Below are positions 37,263 to 50,003 of a stretch of 64,000 nucleotides of DNA, piece by piece. The DNA is from Parasponia andersonii. Its lineage: Eukaryota > Streptophyta > Magnoliopsida > Rosales > Cannabaceae. The position numbers and the translations under genes were made by a program. The stretch lies in contig JXTB01000033.1 in the NCBI GenBank assembly GCA_002914805.1, forward strand, positions 964,720 through 1,028,719. The letters are read 5' to 3'. Each line of letters opens with the position of its first letter. The stretch's first letter is position 1. The notes below the pieces were generated by a model, which was not told where the DNA came from, did not search any database, and saw only the letters and a list, made by a program, of their open reading frames with translations.

Positions 37263-37575
37263 CTTAGTTCACTCATTTGAACGAGTGTATTTAAATAGAA
37301 ATTATAGAATGAGTTATAATTAGAATGAGAGATATTTGAAGTGAAATAAAATGGAATGAGTTGTAATTAGAATATGAGATATTAGTATTCAAAAACACCT
37401 TTTAGGCTCTATTCTTATTCTAAGACACAAAAGACTCATTCCAATAAATGATGTGACCGATGGACTATTTGAATATAAAAAATAAATTGTTAAAATAAAT
37501 ATTCATTTCAAAAGACTATTAAATGAAAAAAATTAGAATTATTGAAACAAACACTTATTCTAATTAACGAAATGT
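37263..37575 (+). repeat. Direct repeat copy 2 (about 310 bp)
   Basis: Second copy of the repeat at 36773-37090, about 490 bases downstream. The order of blocks is preserved, so it arose by duplication of one segment or by insertion of two related elements side by side. Confidence 0.6.
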
Positions 37576-37699
37576 AATAAATTATATGAAACAAAAGGGA
37601 CTCTTAACATTGGTGCATTTTCAATGCTATATCCTCTCTATCATTATATATGCATGGCAAGCCGTTTCTGGCCGAAAAAAATAAATAAATAAATAAGCT

Positions 37700-37810
37700 A
37701 GGCTGATGGAGGTAGCTCAACGATGTCGTTAGAGAGTAAGATAGGTCGACGCTGATCCCTGGGGAAGAATAATTGTATCAGAGATTTTCTTCTATTTCAA
37801 ACAAAAGCAT
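37700..37810 (+). mobile_element. Possible Au-type SINE fragment
   Basis: GGAGGTAGCTCAACG resembles a plant tRNA-derived A box, and GGTCGACGCTGATCCCTGGG, about 30 bases on, resembles the B-box-plus-CCTGGGG segment of Au-like SINEs. It is short and degraded; the call rests on motif resemblance only. Confidence 0.3.
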
Positions 37811-39474
37811 GAGAAAACAATTTTTGAAGAAGATAAATTTTACGTTTTGTTGAATATTATATAAATCCAATAACAAGGAACATGAAATAAGGCAGGCACT
37901 CAAATACCTGTAGTCATGATTCATGAAGAAGTCAGTCAGTTTTTATAATTTGCGTACGCAAATTATTGATGAAAATGGCACAAAGCAACAAAGCATGAGA
38001 GCACCAATGGCCTATCGATCAGTTCGAGAAAAGGATAAGGCCACCAAAAAGAGAAAACATATGATTCTAGTTGTTGAACCATTCGAGTCTGTATTTGTGA
38101 TGCTCTTAAACTACTTTAATTGAATAATAATAGAAAAGAAAATTAATGCATACCTTGTCATATAACCACGGCCGTTAAAAATCGTTTATATATTGCAAGA
38201 TGTGTACTATGTAACTAGCTTGTCAAGATCTCGTTTTTTTTTTTTATCACTTTTGCTTGTATATCTCTCTATGCTGTTAGATCCCTTAATTCATGCTTTA
38301 GTCTAAACATCCTTACGTATATATCTTTAAAGTGTAAAGTTTAAATTTGATCTTGCAAATTTTCTTTTCGAGAATTAAGATATATCATTATATGTCCCTG
38401 TTGAACCGAAAAATAAATCGAAATTAAAAAAATTTTGGAGAAAAAAAAAACGTGGGAAGGTTTGCATCTTAATTACCTCTCCTATTCCACCACTTTTTTG
38501 ATTTTTTTTTTAAAAAAAAAGATAATTGAATCTCACTATCCCGTTATCGGTGGGATAACTTCCCAATCACAAAAGATACGTGAAAATAATGAAAAAAAAA
38601 TATTTTTTTAAAAGTGTCTATAAATAAGAACACACGAAAGGAAGGTAAGGATTTTTCTTCGGGGCCGTCTACAACGAGATACAACCAAAAAAAAAAAAAA
38701 AGAGAGAAGGAAATAAGAAAAGTACCGAGGAAAACAAATAAAGACAGAAAGAAAGACAAATACAGAAAATTATGCAAAAGACAAATTTTGTGAAAATTAG
38801 TTTACGAAGTAAGTATGTAGGTTTTTCTCTATATATCTCTTCTCTCTTTTTTTTCTCAAATTTTTTTTTCTTGATTATCCGTGTGATTTAAGATTATTTA
38901 TAATCGACAGAGGTCTCATGATTTATGCCGTCGTCTCATGATTTATGCCGTCGTCGATGACGATCAAAGTCATCGTCAAGATGAAAATCTACTTTTATAT
39001 TACTCTCTCTCAAATATTAAAAACTCTACACTTCGTTTTGGTTTCGTCGTGACCTAGACTACGTAAGTCAAAAAAAGAAGTTTACGACAAGATATAGCTA
39101 AAAAAAATTAGAGTTCTTATTTTCCATTATGTTACTAAATTTTTTTTCAAAAATATTAAAGCTCTATATTTCGTTTTAGTTCTACTGCGGTCTAAACTAT
39201 TTAAGTCAAAAAGTGGTTTACAATGAGGTATAATTAAAAGAGAATTGGAATCTTCTTTTTTTATTGAATCGTTATGATGCCAAATTTTCTCTAAATTAAA
39301 AAATTAAACTGGACGATGAAACTTTAAAAAAAAAAATGATATTTGAATCTAAATCGATTGAAATTATGGTCTTTAAAAAAATAAGAATTTTATTAAATTA
39401 AATCTGACTATTTTTATAGAAAAAGAAAATATTAGATTCAAATATATATGGCCGTGAAATGGATTTGATATGTG

Positions 39475-39510
<36 letters not shown>

Positions 39511-40059
39511 CTATTTTGAACACACGTGCCTGAGGTACGTGACCTATGGTTGTAATGAAGTTATATATAAACTTTATCTACTTACTGTTTTAAGTTATGA
39601 ACTATATACTTAGAAGAAGACAAGAAAACAATACTTATAATAAGACAATAGAGAAAGATTCACTGTTGTGTCTAAAAGTCCAAAACAAATTGAATGGGTT
39701 GGAACAAATAGCCCAACAGAAAAAAATTAATAATGATATGTGTCCTCTCTATTAGTTATCGTGGAAAGTAAATAAAACAAAAATTATTAAAAAATCCTAA
39801 GCTGCTGGATCAAAGGCTCAATTCCCAAGTTGATAATCTTTCTATATATTCTTATAGATATATGGATGGGGACGGAACTTGGATTCACAATTAGCGAAGA
39901 CATGATTTAACTAAGAACAAAAGTTGAAAATAAGATAATAATATTAAAATATATAAAATATTATAATTATACTTATACATTATAATTTTTCTTTACAGAT
40001 TTACATATTTTTAAAATAATATAGAAAGAGTTCATTATTAATATTATCAAATATTTTTT
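37811..40059. other. AT-rich spacer with small duplications
   Basis: A 20-base unit (GTCTCATGATTTATGCCGTC) is repeated twice in tandem at 38913-38952. A diverged duplication of about 130 bases covers roughly 39010-39140 and 39140-39290 (shared ATATTAAA, TTCGTTTTGGTT/TTCGTTTTAGTT and AAGTCAAAAA). A (TA)n run lies at about 39478-39506. A 66-codon frame at 37923-38123 has no recognisable domain. Nothing here supports a gene. Confidence 0.5.
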
Positions 40060-41310
40060 TTAATATACAAGACTAAATTATCATTCATCTATTGATCTCC
40101 GATTTAATTGCGTAATCGATTTTTGACAATAGTCATCATAGAGAATACTCTTTCAACAACAACAGTAGTAATTGTAAGAAATAATACCAAAGTCCCAAGT
40201 ATATAAACTAACGGATATACCTTGTTTTTTTGTCACAACTAACTTTTGTGCAAGATCACCAAAGTCATTTAATTCTATGAACTCTTTCCTAAAGCGCATA
40301 TCAATGATATAAGTTTTAAGTTGATCATCAAGTGCTATTTGCTCAAATATTGAAAAATCTTATAGATAATATTCAACAAGGTAAATTATCTTCTTCTTGT
40401 CAAAAATATTGCATAAATCATGTGAGCATAAGTATGCAACACAAAGTAGTAACTCAGTATTTATTTTAGAGAAACGGTCATTTAACCCTTGAAGTTATAT
40501 ATCTATGATAACATAGAATAAATCCACACAAAAGTGATGCAAATTTATCATTTCTTGAGTCTTACGCCTTCAGCGTTCTTGACGCATAAACATATCATCT
40601 ATGTTGGGAATATCAATATCATGAATCTGACATAAAGTATAGATTTTTTTAAAAAAATAATCTCACCCATCGTTTTCCCTCACTTGGAGTTGTTGTTTAC
40701 GTATTTTCACTAAGTTCATGGTATTAACAATATTTTGATATTTCTTTTGTAATATCTTTGATAATTCGTTTGTAACTCCTGAGATGATTCTCATTAGATG
40801 CAGACTAAAAGCAAATTCAAAAGATTGTATCGACTCTAATAAATTATATGCTTCACATTTTTGTTCGAAACTTGATCCATCATCGATAATCATATCAAGG
40901 ACATCAATTATAAGTAAAAATATGGTAATTAAGCTTATTAAAGTACCATAATGAGAACACCAACGTATATCACCAAGACGTTTAAGAGTAGTATTTTGAT
41001 TAAGGCTTTGTCCACTTAAAACTTCACCATTTTTAATTACTTCATCAACAAGTTTTGCTCATTTTTCTTGAAGAATATCACAATATTTAGACGATGCTCT
41101 AATAATATTCATCACACTAGCAATTAAACTAAAGAGTGATGTAATATGGATATGCTTTTTAGCTACCGGTATAAGAGCTAACTGAAATTAGCAACTAAAC
41201 TAAAGAGTGATGTAATATGGATATGCTTTTTAGCTACCGGTATAAGAGCTAACTGAAATTAATGAGCAAAACAATGAATGCAACAAGTACATGAGTTCTC
41301 TTTTAAAATA
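40060..41310 (-). pseudogene. hAT-type transposase fragment (ZMYM1/DUF4371-like)
   Basis: On the - strand the conserved order of the family is readable. HCFAH..FQLALIPVAKKH lies near 41300-41150, then SGQSLNQNTTLKRLGDIRW (about 41010-40955), CSHYGTLISLI, and the long open stretch at 40893-40663 with EAYNLLESIQSFEFAFSLHL and LSKILQKKYQNIVN. A C-terminal dimerisation-like part continues to about 40080. Several stops and frame changes interrupt it, and the N-terminal zinc-finger part is missing. It is a dead fragment of an hAT DNA transposon. Terminal inverted repeats were not found. A 71-bp tandem duplication has copied part of its coding sequence. Confidence 0.8.
41120..41261. repeat. 71-bp tandem duplication inside the hAT fragment
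   Basis: Two adjacent copies, 41120-41190 and 41191-41261, differ at about one base (GCAATTAAAC against GCAACTAAAC). The near identity means a recent duplication compared with the decay of the transposase around it. Confidence 0.9.
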
Positions 41311-41960
41311 AGTGTTTTAAGACCATTAAAATATGTATAGGTTCTTCTTCTTCTCTCTCTCACTTATTATTTTCCCTTCTCTCTTATCTATTTAGCTAGT
41401 CAGACCTTATTATCTTGGACCCTTGCTCATTTACGTGCTATATACCTATATACCTATATTGTCTTGGACTTGATATTGAAAAGGAAGTATTCAAAAAGAA
41501 TGGGTTGATTTGGACATTAAAAGAAATGGGTTTAAAGTTTAAACAAGGGCTTTTGAGACTTAAAATTAGAAAAACTAAGCCCAATATAGTTTAAGTAACA
41601 AAATTTTATAAAAATAATATTTGACTTATATAATACAATTAATATGTATGTACAAAAAAAAATCGTAAAATTTCAATGGGGGCACGCCCCTCAGGGTCTC
41701 CGTCCCTGTATATGAATATTAAGTAAATAAAAGAGACGTGGGTTCAAGTTGTTCAAATCTAGTGATTTCTATTTACATACCTATATATAAAAGGGTTTTG
41801 GAGACTTTTACCTATTTTTCAAAAAATATTATCAAATTTACGAACTTTCAAAAATAATAAAAATTTCATACGACTTTTTGAGGGTATTTTTCTAAATATT
41901 TTGAGAGTTTGAAAACGCAATAACATTTTAGTAAATAAGCCATCTTTTTTTTTTTTAACA
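41311..41960. other. AT-rich spacer
   Basis: No gene or clear repeat was seen between the hAT fragment and the hairpin array. Two short GCTATATACCTATATACC-like repeats lie near 41435. Confidence 0.4.
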
Positions 41961-42465
41961 GGAAACCACAAAGATTTCTTGGAAATTAATGTGGTTTCGT
42001 ATTAGTGGAATGTCATGTACGTAAGTAAATCGTAGAAAACCAATTTAGTTTTTTTTAGCGGAATGTCTTATACATAAGTAAATCATAAGAAATCATGAAT
42101 ATTTTCTAAAAGCCATTGTGGTTTTTTTTTTTTTTTTTTTTTACAGAATGTCACATAGCTAAGTAAATCATAGGAAACCATAAAAGTTTTGTGAAAATCA
42201 TTATGGTTTCCTTTAGCGGAATGCCATATAGCTAAATAAATCATAGGAAACCAAAAAATTTTGAAAACCATTGTGGTTTCTATTTTGCAAAATACCTTGT
42301 AACTAAGTAAATCACATAAATACTCTATAGCTAACTAATTACAAGAAACTATAAGGGTTCTAGGAAACTAGTTTAGTTTTTTTTTTGCATAATATATTGT
42401 ATCTAATTAAATCACAGGAAACCACAAAGATTTCCTAGAAACCACTTTAATTTCTTGAACATTTT
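41961..42465. repeat. Array of about seven hairpin-forming units
   Basis: GGAAACCA-type and TGGTTTCC-type arms alternate along about 500 bases. Each pair encloses a loop of roughly 17-20 bases. Between pairs lies a spacer related to GCGGAATGTCATATAGCTAA followed by GTAAATCATA. The best unit, at about 42173-42211, has perfect 11-base arms (GGAAACCATAA and TTATGGTTTCC). Units start near 41961, 42034, 42087, 42173, 42246, 42343 and 42418. Two units are more degraded, and T runs interrupt some. No coding frame of note. Confidence 0.8.
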
Positions 42466-43499
42466 CCCTTAACAAACCAAGAAACCAATTACTACTAACC
42501 AATTTGGTCTCTTATCAAAGATTTGATAGCAAGGCTATCAGCCCTCAATAGACATAATTCACATACGAGAAATGAAACAATAAATCCTAGCATTATACAT
42601 TTCAATCATTTGTAGATATTTTTTTCCTAATTACAAAATATACTATTGAACTTCTTAAAGTTTTAGTACTAATTAATCCTAATGCCCTCGTAAATTGATA
42701 ATGCATGCTTAAAAAATGATTAGCCAATAAAACCCATATATCAATGTGAATTCTCTAGTAATTAGTGGATACAAGGAAAAGGAATCATGCCATGAACTCT
42801 AAATGAATTTTCACACTATTTTGGAATTTTCTCTAGAACAAAAGTTACAAAATTTCATAAATGTAAGAGGATGTAAAAGAAACGACAGATCTCAAGCATA
42901 TCTTATAGATAAAGTTCAAATGCACAGATAAGATCATAAACACATATAATATAAAGCTAAATCAACACGATTTCCTATTTCATGTGATGAGACTCAATGA
43001 AAAATTATGCATTTCTCATGATTTAGACTAATTTCTCCTCTAAATAAAATAAACAAACACCAATGAAGTGCAGAGACAAAATTGGATGAAAATATACTAT
43101 ATAATATTCCCACTATAGCATCTAAAAAGTATCAATTAAATTCTCCCAAGCTTAAAGTATAACCAAAAAATTATCTAAGTAATTAATGGAAACTCAAATT
43201 TTTGTCCTTCTATTTAATATTTTATCTCAAATTAGATGAAAATTTACAGCTCATGAATAAACTGGACATGCTCGACAAGTAATTACATGGAGTTGAGCTT
43301 GTTGATCTCGAAGTCGTCTTCTCCACTCTTTGATTTGCACATCGGCAACTAGATTCAAATTAAGTGAGTTAAGAAAATGGCGACAATGGCAATTGAGGTC
43401 TAGGAGAAAGAGAGCAGGTCATACTCTTTTGAGAAAGATCGTATGAAAATATGTAAGATATGGAAGAATCGTATTTTTGGTATTATTATTTCAAAATTC
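42466..43499. other. AT-rich spacer
   Basis: No open frame with a recognisable domain, no clear terminal repeats and no RNA gene were seen. Confidence 0.4.
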
Positions 43500-43567
43500 G
43501 TACTGGGTATTTTTTCCCTATATAAAAGGATAAGTACTGGGTATTTTTTCCCTATATAAAAGGATAA
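43500..43567. repeat. 34-bp perfect tandem duplication
   Basis: The unit beginning GTACTGGGTATTTTTTCCCT and ending ATAAAAGGATAA occurs twice without a gap (43500-43533 and 43534-43567) and appears identical, so it is recent. Confidence 0.9.
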
Positions 43568-45539
43568 GTACTTAAAAGGAAAAAAAAAATGAAAGGATGT
43601 GCATCAATTTATATGTGGGTTATGTCTTTGATCTACTTCGGGTTGACATCCTCACGGACTCGGTGACTATTTTTGGTATAAGCCTGAACAAACGAAACAA
43701 AGCCACCTGACGTACACAAGGCCTAATGTCCTAAGAATAGTCCAGATAAAACATACCCACCCTTTTATGGCCCAACAAAATACCAAGTCTCATAGAGGCC
43801 CACAGATATACTCAAAAGACGAAGCCCAACAATATTTTTTTACATGTAGACTCACTTTGTCACAAATGTTGTCCCATTAGTGTCTCAAACATAGATACCC
43901 AGCCCAAATCTAAAAGTCCTTTTCCCCATATCACAAATGCTCATCCAAAGTCCAAACAGAAAATAAAGGCCAGCCCATAGTTTGTCAAAGTCCACGTAGG
44001 CCACTTCAATTTTACAAAAGCCCAAAGGGAATTGATATATACCACTTCTTATTTCCCTCTTTACACGTGCAGTACACCATTTTTTTTTTTGGTTGCCTAA
44101 TTAAAGAAAACATACAATGTGAGTGTGAACATCTCACCTTTGCATGAGTACTCATTGGCCAATTAAAGGCACCATCATCTTATCTTGGGATTAGATAAAA
44201 CACAAAGCTGTAATCTTAATATAAGAAGAGAAGAAAGGAGAATTGGTCACAGGGAAGAAGAAGAATTGGCCAAAGATAAAAAAAAAAAAAATGAATTGGA
44301 ATATCAAGCAACAAATATTATTCTAATTAAAATGAAAAATGACAAAAATTAAGACTCTAAATTATTCACGACTCCACAAATTTTTGTCAAAATCAAATCA
44401 AAGCAAATTTAATGGATTACAAAAATATCCATTAAATGAAAAAAAAAGATTCTTAGCTTATAATTCTATAAAATGGGATTACTAAGAAATAATCTTAACC
44501 TGCAAAATCTCATAAATTATGTCAGATTTGATTTCGCAAACGTTACATAAGCAATCTAGAAAATATACTAAGTACGATTATAAATTTAAATCAAACTTCT
44601 AAAAATTTCTAAAGTTCTAAATGAGGTCGTTCACCTCAAATTCTCCAAATCATAAAAATATTTAAACTAAGGACACATAGGCAACTTAGTTACAAAAACT
44701 AAATATAATCATAATTCCCAAATTAAATCAAATTTTCCTAAAATCTCAAGAAAGTTATTTAATTCCAAATCTAAATACAACTCCTAGAATCCCACAAAAG
44801 ATCATTTATCTAAGAATTCACCAACTCCTAAAATTCTTTTAATTCCGCGACATGGTCATTGACCAGAATTTCATAAACTATAAAATATTGCTATAAATTC
44901 CTCTACATAGTCATTCATTAGAATTTTCTAATTTTTAATTTAAAACTCTTAGTCTTATTTTAGTCCTTAAACTTTTCATTTTTATATTTTGATCCTCGAA
45001 CTATTAAAAAGTTCCATTTTAGTCATTTTTGTTATAGATTTTATTTTATTTTAAACGAGTGAGTACACAAAAAGCATTTCTTTTCAATTGTATTCATTTC
45101 TTATGCAAAAGTATAGGCCAATATTATAAGAGATTAGAATACGAATCAAAATAGTTTAAAAATAATTAATTGAATAAAAATTAAATGCACATTTAATAAT
45201 AATGCATATTAAAACTATTTAAAATATAATATTTTGTTGAAAGCAATTATATACAAGGCACATATTCTTAATTCTGTTAGGAATCAAAAAAGAATGTGTA
45301 GCAAAAATGACTAAAATAATTTTTTTTTTTAATAATTTATTAACCAAATATGAAGAAATTTAATGCGTGAAAATTATTAGTAGATATGAATGCATCATCA
45401 TATACATAGAGATGATAGCGAGACGAGGTAAATACAACACAACTAGTAATACTAGCTAGCTAGCTTAGATAAAATAAGAAGCTGCGTGTATATGCTGAAA
45501 TATTCGAGTTTAGTTCTGAGTAGTATTCCTGAGAGACAA
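43568..45539. other. Gene-free spacer left of the LTR element
   Basis: Slightly less AT-rich from about 43680 to 44250, then AT-rich again. I found no coding frame, RNA gene or clear repeat structure. Confidence 0.4.
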
Positions 45540-46765
45540 TGTCATGACCCAAAATCCGGGCTAGTGGCAGAAGAGGAATTTCACAAAGGTGGGAAATTCC
45601 TTCATTTATTTGAAAAGTGTCAAAAGTTCTAGTTTTTATAAAAACAGTCCATTTAAATAAAATATTCAGAATTTCATCCCGTGAACCACTCCCACAGTTC
45701 GTATACACCACCAAACATAAATTGAACAATTACTTGAAAACCTAAAATTAATTAAAAAGAAACCAAATCCCGCATCATCATCATTCACCACAGATGTCCA
45801 ATACAAGAATGACATGCATAAGTTTACAGACAAAATAGAAAGCAATAATCTTGGTTCAATACTAACACAAAATTCCAAATAGTCCAAAGACTATAATAAC
45901 AAACTCCTAGCATTACCAAGAGACGAACTGCAATCCCGATGGCCTCTTACTCCTCTTGATCGCCAAGATCGCACTGAACACCACCTGAGGAGGAAGGTAA
46001 GGGGGTGAGCATAAAATGCTCAGTAGGAAAATAGTTACCTCGGGGAAAAACAGTTCAGTGATGGGAATCTCTTGCATGGTTAGTTCAAATCCAAAACATA
46101 CACACACGTATATATATAATCCAAACCGGGAGCCAATATATATGTAACAGTGTAATAAAAACCATCACTCCATATGCACATGACACAAATCAACCCATAC
46201 CCATGAGCTCACATTCTCTCATCTGTGGAAACCAAGGATGATGGCACTAAGTGTACCTAACAGCCTACCTGATACCTAAGCCCATACCCGGAGGGGACAC
46301 CCATGTGTCGCCTACCAAACTTGGAGGGGCAACCGAATTGCCTACACCTGCCAAATGGGGAGGTAATCAGAAGTAACAAGACCTTGCGCAAGTTTACGGA
46401 CTTTCACCGACGGTGGGGCACGCAGCGTTACACTGTAAAACCCACGATGCTAACACGGTGCTCATGTATGATCCTATGACACGTGCAATACAGAACTGAA
46501 GTGTAAAAACTACTGTACTCTGGTTTTTCAATAAAACATGCATAATAGGGTTTTATAAAAAAAAAAAGGGGCAGCATAACGGCCTTATTTTTGATATACC
46601 CAAAATAACCTGCACACAGCAAATTCCCAGAGCAGTACAGTATATATCGCATAGCCAGATTCCATCACATATAATTCAAATCATTAAAAACACGCTTGTT
46701 CTTATATGTTGCAGAAAATAAGTTTTAACTCAAAAACGATATAAAACGAAGCAGATTCCTCTTGA
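45540..46765 (-). repeat. Left (3') LTR, incomplete
   Basis: Starts TGTCATGACCCAAAATCC and aligns in order with the first part of the right LTR (shared TTCGTATACAC, CAAGA.. and TTACTCCTCTTGAT blocks). It stops near 46765, where P450-like sequence begins. Confidence 0.75.
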
Positions 46766-46784
46766 AAATTCCGGGTTTTTACAG

Positions 46785-47775
46785 ACAAGCAGGCTTGTAA
46801 AGGATTCTTCATAACAACGGTGAACTCCTGTTTCTCAGACAAGTCAATATCATGATCACCGTCTTTCCACTCAAACTTCCAAACCAAATTGGCCACAAAA
46901 TACTCCAAATGAAGCATGGCAAGAGCCGGGCCAGGAGGACATATCCTCCTCCCGGCCCCAAACGGTATCATCTTGATCTCCCTCCCTATTTCCACTTACA
47001 TCAAACTCCACCTTCATATTATCATCATCCACAAATCTCTTTGGCTTGAAAGCCATGGGATCCTTGGGGTCCCATCCCATCTCTGCCACTATGAAGAAGA
47101 CACTTGCATTTTTGGGCACCACATATCTGTCCAGAACCACGTTCGCACGAAATGTCCTGGCAGGTGGCGCCTTAGCCCTTCCAATATCACCGCTTTTAAG
47201 TATGGCATCTTATGCAAATATTCCTCTTCAATGATATCTTCTCTTTCTCTCACTGCCCCTTTTATCTCCTCGTAAAGTTTGTCTTGAATCTCAGGATGTT
47301 TCACTAAATTCGTCATGAAGCCACTGCAGTGTCGTCGACGTACGTCATATCCGCGCCGGCACTAAGAAATTCAGAGCACAAGCTCACCATTTCCCCTATC
47401 TCCAGCTTCCTAGCACTTCTCCTCTGGCAACTCTAGACCTAGTAAAGTATCGACGTAGCATAACACCGGTTTGTTTTCATTTTTCAGTCAAGCCAGCCTT
47501 GCTCATCCTTGCTTCATTGATCTTCCTCTGGGAATTTATCAAGAGGACCAAAACGCCATCCTGGTCCGCACAGATCTGAAACAGCTCTCGCCACCGCTTT
47601 CTCAGCAAAATCTTACTCAAACTGGGTCAAAAATTAAGCGTACTGAACCACCCGTAGGCCAAAAGCAAGCGACGCTGGACGGTCTCGATTTCTTTGCTTG
47701 TCCTCCTTAAGCCTGTCCCCAAAACAAATCAAAACCAAGAGACAAAACATGGCGTACTAGAAGTGATCCATGTTG
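46785..47775 (-). pseudogene. CYP89A-like cytochrome P450 pseudogene, C-terminal two thirds
   Basis: Read on the - strand from about 47775, the blocks YAMFCLLVLICFGDRLKEDK, VQRRLLLAYG, ILLRKRWRELFQ, ADQDGVLV, SEFLSAGADMTYVDDTAVAS, LVKHPEIQDKLYEEIKG, the K-helix LEGLRRHLPGHF, FKPKRFVDDD, and the heme-binding [19 protein letters not shown] with [11 protein letters not shown] appear in the order of a CYP89A enzyme. The blocks fall in several frames with stops, and the N-terminal membrane anchor and first third are missing, so it is dead. CYP89A genes are microsomal mono-oxygenases; CYP89A9 of Arabidopsis acts in chlorophyll breakdown. The fragment lacks introns and lies between two LTRs in the same orientation as the retroelement, suggesting capture. 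Its 3' end runs directly into LTR sequence. Confidence 0.85.
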
Positions 47776-48484
47776 GTGTATGAATTCGTGAACAGTTTTA
47801 CGTGCTCACCAACTAACGGTAATAATAGTAGTAAAAGGATAACTGTAATAGCAATAGTGAAAAAGACCATCGTAATAATAATAGTAAAAAAATAGTATTT
47901 TCAATGTTTTTCAATTTTTATAAATAGAGGAGGTTTTATCACTTGTTTGAGATCCAGAATATTTCAAGTTCTCTTTTTTAGTTAAATTCTTTCTTTTTTC
48001 TTTGTTTTTTTTTTTTTCTTTCAAAAAGAGTTGAGTTTCTTTGTAAAAGATGAAGTTTTATAGAATGACGGTATAAAGTGTGAATGAGAGAATACTTATG
48101 AGAAAGTGTTTGGGTGTATTGGGGTCATTGGATAGAAAATTAGGAAATTTATATGATTGTAGAATCTTTTTATATCGTGAAATTCTTTTCTGATCAGACT
48201 GGTCTAACTGATGTTCCCTCGGAGCTGGAGGCTGATAGTCTGGATTGCTCATTTGGGCGAATGCCTGCTGCATTGTCTCGATCAAATGAGTGAAATCTGG
48301 ATGAGGAGATTCGGCACCCAACTAGTGTCTCGGAACTCTTCTTGGAGGCATCCTTAAAAGTCTGAAACAATATGCCAAACTCTTAATGCAATAATGATGA
48401 ATGGTTGTCATAAAATCAACTTCAATCTAGTTTAATGGTGACACGTCCGAGCTATTAAACTCAAAGTTCCGATACTACAATTTC

Positions 48485-49964
48485 TGTCACAACCCAAAAC
48501 CAGGGCTTGTGGCAGAAGGGGAATTTCGTGAGAATTAGAAATTTCTTGATTTATTTGAAAAGCGTTTAAAAGATTTAGTTTTATAAAACAGTCTATTTTG
48601 GATAAAATATTTAGAATTACATCCCGTAAACCTCTCATACAGTTCGTATACACATTAAACATAGATCGAATAAATACTGAAAAGAACGTAAATCAAATAT
48701 AAGTTCAAGCATCATCATCATCCACGTCAAAAAAAAACTAGAATGGCATACAAAAGTTCACAGACAAAAATAGAATATAGTAATCTTGGTTCAATGCTAA
48801 AACAAAACCCAAACAGTCCAAACACCACAACAACACGCTTCAAGCATTACCAAGATATCGAACTACAATCCTGATAACCTCTTACTCCTCTTGATCTCTA
48901 AAATCGCACTGGACACCATCTGAGGAAGGGAGTGAGCATAAAATGCCCAGTAGGAAAAACAGTTACCTCGATCGAAAATATTTTAGTGATGGAAGGTTCT
49001 TGTATGGTTAGTTTAAATCAAATACGTGTACAAATATATATATACACTTTAAACCGGAAATCCATGTATATATATGTAAAGCAGTATGATCAAAACCATC
49101 AATCTATATGCATATGACACAAATCCCCAGAGCAATACAGTATTTATGTATATCATACCATCACAGTCCATCACATATGTTCAAGAAATTCAAAACTCAC
49201 ATTTATTCTCATATATTGCAGAAATTAAGTTTTATTAAAAAATAGTATAAAACAAAGGTAACCGAATTCCTACCTCACAAAAATAGCGATACTACGCTAT
49301 TGAATCCTCAAAGTACCGTTGACGATCATCCAGAGGGTCGGGAATCAATTCCAAGCTCTCGATCATCCTCTTGCAAAAAACCAACTTCTCAATAGAGCTT
49401 CGAATCCACAAACTGACATCTTCACTGAATTCCTAGCACCTAAAATAGATAGATTAGACATATAACTTGTCCAATTTAGGTTCGGGCCCATATCGGACTA
49501 GTGCACGTAAATCGAAGTAAATTTTAGCTGTCCGATTTCGATTTTCATGCCGATTACCAAACATGGGCAATATATATATCAAACTTCCTCATTTTCCGAG
49601 TACAATCAAAAAATGACAACAAAAATACAATCCAACATCCGAATTAAAAAGTTAACTCAAGCTCAAAATATTCCAAAAATGACAACTTTTGATTCAAGCA
49701 GTAGGAGGTTAAGATATATATATACATCTCGACAAGACGAATCCAACGAGCCCAAGAACGCGAGCTGAAACGGCTCGAAATAACGCTGGTGACGAAAAGC
49801 TTCAAACGGCTCCAAGCGTTTTCCGGTGAAACAGCGACCGACGGCTGCTGGCGATGGCCAGTGGAGCACCCTGGCGGCATGGCAAGCTCGCGCCAGGCAG
49901 TTGGCAAGTCAGACGGTGGCTTGGGCGGTGGCGTGGCCTCCCCTAGTGCTTCAGCCGAGAGTGA

Positions 49965-50003
<39 letters not shown>

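Noticed and set aside
37923-38123. 66-codon frame starting MKKSVSFYNLRTQ
   Set aside because: Looked gene-like at first, but it is isolated in AT-rich DNA with no recognisable domain or splice partners.
41961-42465. CRISPR-like array
   Set aside because: Repeats are diverged, spacers are not unique, there are no cas genes, and the DNA is plant nuclear.
45460-46107. Several small frames in the left LTR
   Set aside because: They translate non-coding LTR sequence and show no domain.
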